A program made the position numbers and the translations under genes. Of a stretch of 14,082 nt of DNA, positions 10,080 through 14,082 are shown one piece after another. The stretch is from positions 1-14,082 of the forward strand of contig CALRNP020000154.1 in NCBI GenBank assembly GCA_943369575.1. Direction: 5' to 3'. Under the pieces are notes generated by a model. The model saw only the letters and a program-made list of their open reading frames with translations, made no database searches and was not told where the DNA came from. Numbering within the stretch: position 1 is the stretch's first letter; every line of letters starts with the position of its first letter. Source of the DNA: Azorhizobium sp943369575. GTDB lineage: Bacteria; Pseudomonadota; Alphaproteobacteria; Rhizobiales; Xanthobacteraceae.

Positions 10080-10115
10080 AAAGTGGGCCTGCCAGCGATG
10101 GCAGGCCCACTTTTT
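10080..10115. terminator. Perfect 15-bp hairpin between chemoreceptor gene and rph
   Basis: Arms 10080-10094 and 10099-10113 are fully complementary (core GTGGGCCTGCCA) and close on GCGA, a GNRA-type loop. It lies about 70 bp past the end of the minus-strand chemoreceptor gene and 80 bp before rph, so stopping chemoreceptor transcription is the natural role. The better T-run, however, is on the plus strand (TTTTT, 10111-10115), where no gene ends; on the minus strand only TTT follows. It may act in both directions. Confidence 0.65.
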
Positions 10116-10185
10116 GACGTTTGGTGCACGTTCTGCATCTTTAGCCGGAATTCGGACGGGGTAAAGCCATATCAAGCAGGGGCCG

Positions 10186-12255
10186 TCAGGCGGCGGTAAC
10201 TTGGCGCAGAAAGCCGTCGATCTCCGTTTCCAGCCGCTCTGTGATCGAATTCACGGTGCGTGAGGCTTCCAGGACGCGCGCGGCCGAGTCGCTGGTTCCC
10301 GCCACCGTTGCGTTCAACTGGGCGATGTCTGAGGCGACCTCGCCCGTCCCCGTTGCCGCGCTGTCGATGCTCGATCCGATCTCGCCGGTGGCGGAGCTCT
10401 GCTGTTCGATGGCCCCGGCAATGGCGGTGGCGGAACTGTTCACGTCCGCCATGGTGGCCGCGATGGTGCGGATCGCTCGCACCGCCTCCGAGGTTTCCTG
10501 CTGAATGGAACTGACCTGGGTGGAGATGTCATGCGTGGCGCGGGAGGTCTGGGTTGCCAGATCCTTCACTTCAGCGGCGACGACGGCAAATCCGCGTCCG
10601 GCTTCCCCGGCGCGGGCGGCCTCGATGGTCGCGTTCAGCGCCAACAGATTGGTCTGCTGGGCGATGGCCTCGATCAGACCGACCACCTCGCCGATGCGGC
10701 TGGCCGCCGCCGCGAGGCCGGCGACCTTGGCGTCGGCGGCGCGGGCATCCTCTGCCGCCGTGCCTACCATTTGCGAGGTGCGCGAAATCTGGTCGGCGAT
10801 GGAGGCGATCGACGCGGTGAGTTCCTCGGCCGCGCCCGCCACCGACTGGACATTGCTGGAGGCCCGTTCCGAGGCGTGCCGGGCTGAATCGGCGCGGGTG
10901 CGGCTGGCTGCGGCGGCGTTGGTCAATTCGCCGGAGACGGTCCCCAGATCGCCGGCGGCCTGCATGGCTTGCTGGATCACGCGGGCCGCGGTGTCGCGGA
11001 AACCCTCAATCAGCGCATCAATCTTGTCTTGGCGGGCCAGTTGCTCCGCCTGAGCATGGGCCTTGGCTTCCTCATCCGCCTTGCGGTGGATGGCATGCAG
11101 GCGGAAGACATCGATCGCGCGGGCCATATCGCCGATCTCGTCCTTGCGATCGGTTTGGTCGACAGAGATAGATGTGTCGTCGGCGGCCAGCAGCCGCATC
11201 TTCTGCGTCATGCTCTGGATCGGGCGGGCGAGCGCCTGGGCGCCGAAATACACCAGCACGACGATGATGACGAGCGCAATGGCCGCGGTGAGGATCAGGT
11301 CCGTGCGGGTCTCGGTCATCCTGGCGAACATGGTGGACTGCGGAATGCGCATCACCAGCACCCACCGCTCGGCGAGGCCGGGAAGGGTCATGGCCGTGGC
11401 CATCAAAAATGTGCCGCCGCTTGCGGTCTCGATCTCCAGGGTCGGCTGGCCGCCACGCATCGCGCCGTCGATCAATCGGAGGATGGCTGCATCCTCGACC
11501 TTCTTTCCGAGCAGGTTGGGATCGTCATTGGTGATCCACAGATTGTCGCCGCCGATGAGCGACATTCTGCCGTCCCCGAAGGGGCGCAGCGTCTGGAGGA
11601 AATGGGTGATGCCCTCCAGCGACAGATCGCCTGTCACGATGCCGATCGGCTTTGATTTCTGGTGGATGACGATGCTGGCGGTGGTCATCAAGACGTGCTT
11701 GCCATCCACCGGATAATCATACGGTGGGGTGACGAGGGAGCGGTTTTCCCCGATCGGCTTGTCATACCATTCTTCGGTTCCCGCTTCTTTGGTCATCACC
11801 AGTTGCTCGACGCCGATCGAGCCGTCCGCCTTGTTGAAAAAATAAGGAACGAACCGGCCGGTGGTGTCAGCGTAGCGGTGCCCAATGAAGGCGGCGTCGG
11901 TGCCGTCCAGGGCATTGGGTTCAAACGCGAGCGTCATTCCTACCAGGCCGGGATTTCCCCCCACCACCTTGCTGATCATCGCGCCAAGGATGTCGCGGTC
12001 CGTCATATGGCTGTCGAGCAGACCTTCAACGGCAAGGCCGGCGGTCCGCACGGTTGCCACGGTGTTGGTCATGTCCGCCAAAATTTTATTGGAATATTGC
12101 CCCATTAGCGCTTTCGCCTGCGCTTGAGCCTCTTGTCTCTCCGCGGTGGCGCTAATCCAAAGGCTGACGCCGACAATACTCAACATCGCGACTGCACATA
12201 AGGTGCCTGCCGCCAACATCAGTTTGAATCGGATGTTCAGATCTGTAAGGCGCAT
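10186..12255 (-). CDS. Methyl-accepting chemotaxis protein with dCache-like sensor
   Basis: Transmembrane chemoreceptor that senses a ligand outside the inner membrane and controls the CheA kinase. The 689 residues are arranged as: TM1 about 12-34; periplasmic region about 36-316, whose size and strand pattern suit a double-Cache (dCache) sensor; TM2 about 319-341; HAMP about 342-395; then a long coiled-coil signalling domain. The hairpin tip EAIAQQTNLLALNATIEAARAGEAGRGFAVVAAEVKDL begins at 529 and is nearly canonical. There is no NWETF-like pentapeptide for CheR/CheB at the C-terminus (LRQVTAA). In the distal sensor, EEWYDKP (161-167) and PPYDYPVDG (177-185) recall the amino-acid-binding pattern, but the arginine expected just before WY is absent, so the ligand is open. 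Only a weak AAGGG precedes the ATG. No che or flagellar gene is nearby. Confidence 0.93.
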   Translation of the reverse strand: MRLTDLNIRFKLMLAAGTLCAVAMLSIVGVSLWISATAERQEAQAQAKALMGQYSNKILADMTNTVATVRTAGLAVEGLLDSHMTDRDILGAMISKVVGGNPGLVGMTLAFEPNALDGTDAAFIGHRYADTTGRFVPYFFNKADGSIGVEQLVMTKEAGTEEWYDKPIGENRSLVTPPYDYPVDGKHVLMTTASIVIHQKSKPIGIVTGDLSLEGITHFLQTLRPFGDGRMSLIGGDNLWITNDDPNLLGKKVEDAAILRLIDGAMRGGQPTLEIETASGGTFLMATAMTLPGLAERWVLVMRIPQSTMFARMTETRTDLILTAAIALVIIVVLVYFGAQALARPIQSMTQKMRLLAADDTSISVDQTDRKDEIGDMARAIDVFRLHAIHRKADEEAKAHAQAEQLARQDKIDALIEGFRDTAARVIQQAMQAAGDLGTVSGELTNAAAASRTRADSARHASERASSNVQSVAGAAEELTASIASIADQISRTSQMVGTAAEDARAADAKVAGLAAAASRIGEVVGLIEAIAQQTNLLALNATIEAARAGEAGRGFAVVAAEVKDLATQTSRATHDISTQVSSIQQETSEAVRAIRTIAATMADVNSSATAIAGAIEQQSSATGEIGSSIDSAATGTGEVASDIAQLNATVAGTSDSAARVLEASRTVNSITERLETEIDGFLRQVTAA

Positions 12256-12619
12256 TTCAATGCCCTTGTGAATAATTATTGAAGTGCGGAATGGGCTTGG
12301 TCTGACTGGATATTAATCGTTATATTATTTGACTTATTGGTTGCTGGCCGGATCGCATGCGGTGTGTTCCGCGGTTGGCCGAGGTCATCGGCAGCGCGCA
12401 TCTCCGATGCTCTAACTTCGGAGCCCCGCCTCAACAGCCCGTTCCGGAACGCGACATGGATCCGGCCCGCCCGACGCCATCGGTACCGTGAAGACGGATT
12501 AGTGGTATAATGATGCACTCAAAAGTGGTGGTATGACTGACGAGAGATGCCTGGAGCGCAAACCATGCCGGACATGTGCCGGACCAACGTCTTTCATCCT
12601 GACGTGATGGAGACCTATA
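12256..12619. other. 364-bp intergenic region, partly AT-rich, no gene seen
   Basis: This region lies between the divergent chemoreceptor and hrcA genes. Bases about 12270-12350 are clearly AT-rich, unlike their surroundings, and probably hold the chemoreceptor promoter; I could not place a convincing -35. The rest is GC-rich with small inverted repeats such as CTCCGA (12402-12407) and TCGGAG (12418-12423). The short open frames show no recognisable protein. The hrcA promoter lies at its right end. No CIRCE element (TTAGCACTC-N9-GAGTGCTAA) is present. Confidence 0.6.
12503..12511 (+). promoter_or_regulatory. Extended -10 promoter element upstream of hrcA
   Basis: TGGTATAAT combines a consensus TATAAT (12506-12511) with the TGn extension, which can replace a good -35; the bases 17 upstream are a poor -35. 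Transcription would begin near 12518 and leave a leader of about 100 bases before hrcA. A second, RpoH-like candidate is CTTTCA (12591) with CCTATAT (12614-12620), spaced 17 bp, but it would start transcription inside the annotated gene. Confidence 0.5.
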
Positions 12620-13762
12620 TTGGTTTCTCGCAACACTTCTGTGTCTCCAGAGGCCCGTGCCGTGCCCCTTGACCCGATCATCTCGCCCTTCTCCGCCGCG
12701 CTTGTGCAGATCGACGAGCGCTCGCGGGAGATCTTTCGCCAGATCGTGGAGAGCTATCTGGCTACCGGCGAGCCGGTGGGCTCGCGCAATCTCTCCCGCC
12801 TGATCCCCATGACCCTGTCGCCGGCCTCGGTGCGCAATGTGATGGCCGACCTGGAGGCGGCCGGCCTGATCTATGCCCCCCACACCAGCGCCGGGCGTTT
12901 GCCCACCGAGCGGGGGCTGCGCTTCTTCGTGGATGCGCTGCTGGAAATAGGCGACGTTACCGAGCGCGACCGCCGCAACATCGAGTCCCAGGTGGCCGCC
13001 GCCGCCAAGGGCTATACGGTGGAAGGGGTGCTGCAGGAGGCGTCCTCCTTGCTCTCCGGCCTGTCGCGTGGGGCGGGGGTCGTCACCGCCATGAAGACCG
13101 ATCCTCGCCTCAAGCATGTGGAGTTTGTGCCGCTGGATCTGGGCCGGGCGCTGGTGATCTTGGTTTCCGAGGACGGGCAGGTGGAAAACCGCGTGCTGCC
13201 GCTGCCCCCCGGCCTGCCCGGTTCGGCGCTGGTGGAGGCGAGCAATTTCCTCAATGCCCATATCCGTGGCCGCACTTTGGGCGAGGCGCGGGCCGAGATG
13301 GAGACGCTGCTGATCGATCTGCGGCGCGAACTGGATACCCTGACCGCCCGCGTGGTGGAGGAGGGGCTGGCCTCCTGGTCCGGCGATGCGCCGGCGGAAC
13401 GCAAGCTGATCGTGCGCGGGCAGGCCAAGCTGCTGGAGGACTTGCACGCTCTGGAGGATCTGGAGCGCATCCGCCTGCTGTTCGATGATCTGGAGAGCAA
13501 GCGCGAAGTGGTGGATCTGCTGGGTAGGGCCGAGGAGGGCCATGCCCTGCGCATCTTCATCGGCTCGGAGAACAAGCTGTTCTCCATGTCCGGCTCCTCC
13601 ACCATCGTCGCGCCCTATCGCGATGGGCAGGGGCGAGTGGTCGGTGTGCTCGGGGTGATCGGCCCCACGCGGCTGAATTATGGTCGCATCGTACCAATGG
13701 TGGACTTCACCGCCCGCGTGGTCAGCCGGGTGTTGGGGGCTCCAGGCGCCGACGCCGCTTGA
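12620..13762 (+). CDS. hrcA: Heat-inducible transcription repressor HrcA
   Basis: Repressor of chaperone genes that in many bacteria binds CIRCE elements and needs GroEL to stay active. Its 380 residues are slightly longer than the usual 340-360. A winged-helix N-terminus (about 28-100) includes DERSREIFRQIVESYLATGE, PVGSRNLSR, the recognition-helix region SPASVRNVMADLEAAGLI (67-84) and the wing HTSAGRLPTE (88-97). The GAF-like HrcA domain follows, ending in GPTRLNYGRIVPMVDF. The start is uncertain: the TTG at 12620 has GGAG 7 bases upstream and is used here; in-frame GTG codons at 12641 and 12662 lack good ribosome binding sites but would bring the length closer to the family. An in-frame stop at 12605 excludes anything longer. 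grpE follows after 117 bp, the standard alphaproteobacterial order. Confidence 0.93.
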   Translation: MVSRNTSVSPEARAVPLDPIISPFSAALVQIDERSREIFRQIVESYLATGEPVGSRNLSRLIPMTLSPASVRNVMADLEAAGLIYAPHTSAGRLPTERGLRFFVDALLEIGDVTERDRRNIESQVAAAAKGYTVEGVLQEASSLLSGLSRGAGVVTAMKTDPRLKHVEFVPLDLGRALVILVSEDGQVENRVLPLPPGLPGSALVEASNFLNAHIRGRTLGEARAEMETLLIDLRRELDTLTARVVEEGLASWSGDAPAERKLIVRGQAKLLEDLHALEDLERIRLLFDDLESKREVVDLLGRAEEGHALRIFIGSENKLFSMSGSSTIVAPYRDGQGRVVGVLGVIGPTRLNYGRIVPMVDFTARVVSRVLGAPGADAA

Positions 13763-13807
13763 TTTTTGCCGCGGACACCCCGATATGCGAGGCGAATTGA
13801 CGGACGC

Positions 13808-13857
13808 CCACCGCCGGGTGGCCGGCGAACGGATTTTGCGCCGCCCTTGGGGCGGTG
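13808..13857 (+). other. Two small hairpins between hrcA and grpE
   Basis: CCACC (13808-13812) pairs with GGTGG (13817-13821) around GCCG. CCGCCC (13841-13846) pairs with GGGCGG (13850-13855) around TTG, and the stem extends by a G-T and a C-G pair. Neither is followed by a T-run, so full termination is unlikely. They may slow transcription or act in mRNA processing between the two genes. Confidence 0.3.
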
Positions 13858-13879
13858 GGGCAGGCATGAGGAACAGCGC

Positions 13880-14082
13880 ATGAGCGATCAGGGCGGCACC
13901 GCCGGCGAAGAGCACCGCACCAATCCCGCAGTGGACCCGGAAGGCGCTGAGATGGAATCCTTGGCGTCCGCCGATCACGTCGGCCATCTCCAGGCGGAGA
14001 AGGAGCGTTTCGAAGCCGAGGCGGCATCCTTCAAGGACAAGTATCTGCGCGCCTTTGCGGAAGCCGAGAACATCCGCCGCCG
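13880..14082 (+). CDS. grpE: Nucleotide exchange factor GrpE, 5' part (runs off window)
   Basis: Co-chaperone that releases ADP from DnaK. Only the first 67 codons are in the window. The N-terminus MSDQGGTAGEEHRTNP is acidic and variable, as usual. It leads into the start of the long coiled-coil helix, ending in FKDKYLRAFAEAENIRRR, which closely matches the conserved GrpE pattern DKYLRxxAExENxRRR. AGGA (13869-13872) lies 7 bases before the ATG. The position right after hrcA on the same strand supports the call. The rest of the helix and the beta-domain that contacts DnaK lie beyond the window. Confidence 0.95.
   Translation, partial: MSDQGGTAGEEHRTNPAVDPEGAEMESLASADHVGHLQAEKERFEAEAASFKDKYLRAFAEAENIRR

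Noticed and set aside
12276..12518. 80-codon minus-strand open frame in the chemoreceptor-hrcA interval
   Set aside because: No recognisable domain or ribosome binding site, and its end lies in the AT-rich regulatory stretch; not enough to call a gene or a transposase remnant.
12500..12560. CIRCE-like half site (TGCACTC at 12514-12520) before hrcA
   Set aside because: There is no matching inverted GAGTGCTAA arm at the required 9-bp spacing.
12431..13987. Long minus-strand open frame (518 codons) opposite hrcA
   Set aside because: It lies antisense to the clear hrcA gene, has low-complexity His/Gly/Arg-rich content typical of GC-rich antisense frames, and shows no known domain or ribosome binding site.

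Overview
The window is GC-rich chromosomal DNA from an alphaproteobacterium, most likely Hyphomicrobiales (Rhizobiales). The guess of Xanthobacteraceae-like is inference. The grounds are protein wording typical of the group (UbiG, DUF1178, RNase PH, HemW, HrcA) and gene order: an rph-rdgB-hemW block and an hrcA-grpE pair, with comF and grxC nearby. Most of it is core housekeeping. I see no IS element, phage gene, CRISPR array, tRNA or rRNA.

Layout. 1-668 (+) is the 3' part of trpS, followed by a likely hairpin terminator. 745-1485 (+) is ubiG (ubiquinone O-methyltransferase). 1582-2517 (+) is an exported alpha/beta hydrolase, preceded by a near-perfect 28-bp palindrome that touches its ribosome binding site. 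Converging on it from the minus strand is copA (4287-6947), comF (4210-3431), grxC (3373-3116) and a DUF1178 zinc-ribbon protein (3005-2544), which may be partly co-transcribed in that order. The Cu(I)-exporting ATPase CopA is transcribed divergently from csoR (7065-7340, +). The 117 bp between them hold two matching 17-bp CsoR-type operators 32 bp apart. One of these lies inside the spacers of two overlapping divergent promoters, which makes a self-contained copper-sensing and efflux unit.

Next comes the minus-strand operon rph (9999-9283), rdgB (9286-8654) and hemW (8654-7425), whose genes overlap at start/stop codons (ATGA and TGATG). It covers tRNA 3' trimming, nucleotide-pool cleaning and a haem chaperone of the radical-SAM HemW type. 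Upstream of rph is a perfect 15-bp hairpin, then a large chemoreceptor gene (12255-10186, minus) with a dCache-like sensor. Its upstream region (12256-12619) has no gene and is partly AT-rich. hrcA (12620-13762, +) and the start of grpE (13880 to the window end) close the window as a heat-shock pair.

The most informative points are the copA/csoR control region, CopA's replacement of the usual HMA metal-binding domains by two YHS domains plus a CPMHPE-type domain, the palindrome before the hydrolase, and the chemoreceptor gene lying between rph and hrcA, which are usually neighbours. I found no convincing wholly new system; these are unusual details in otherwise recognisable genes.
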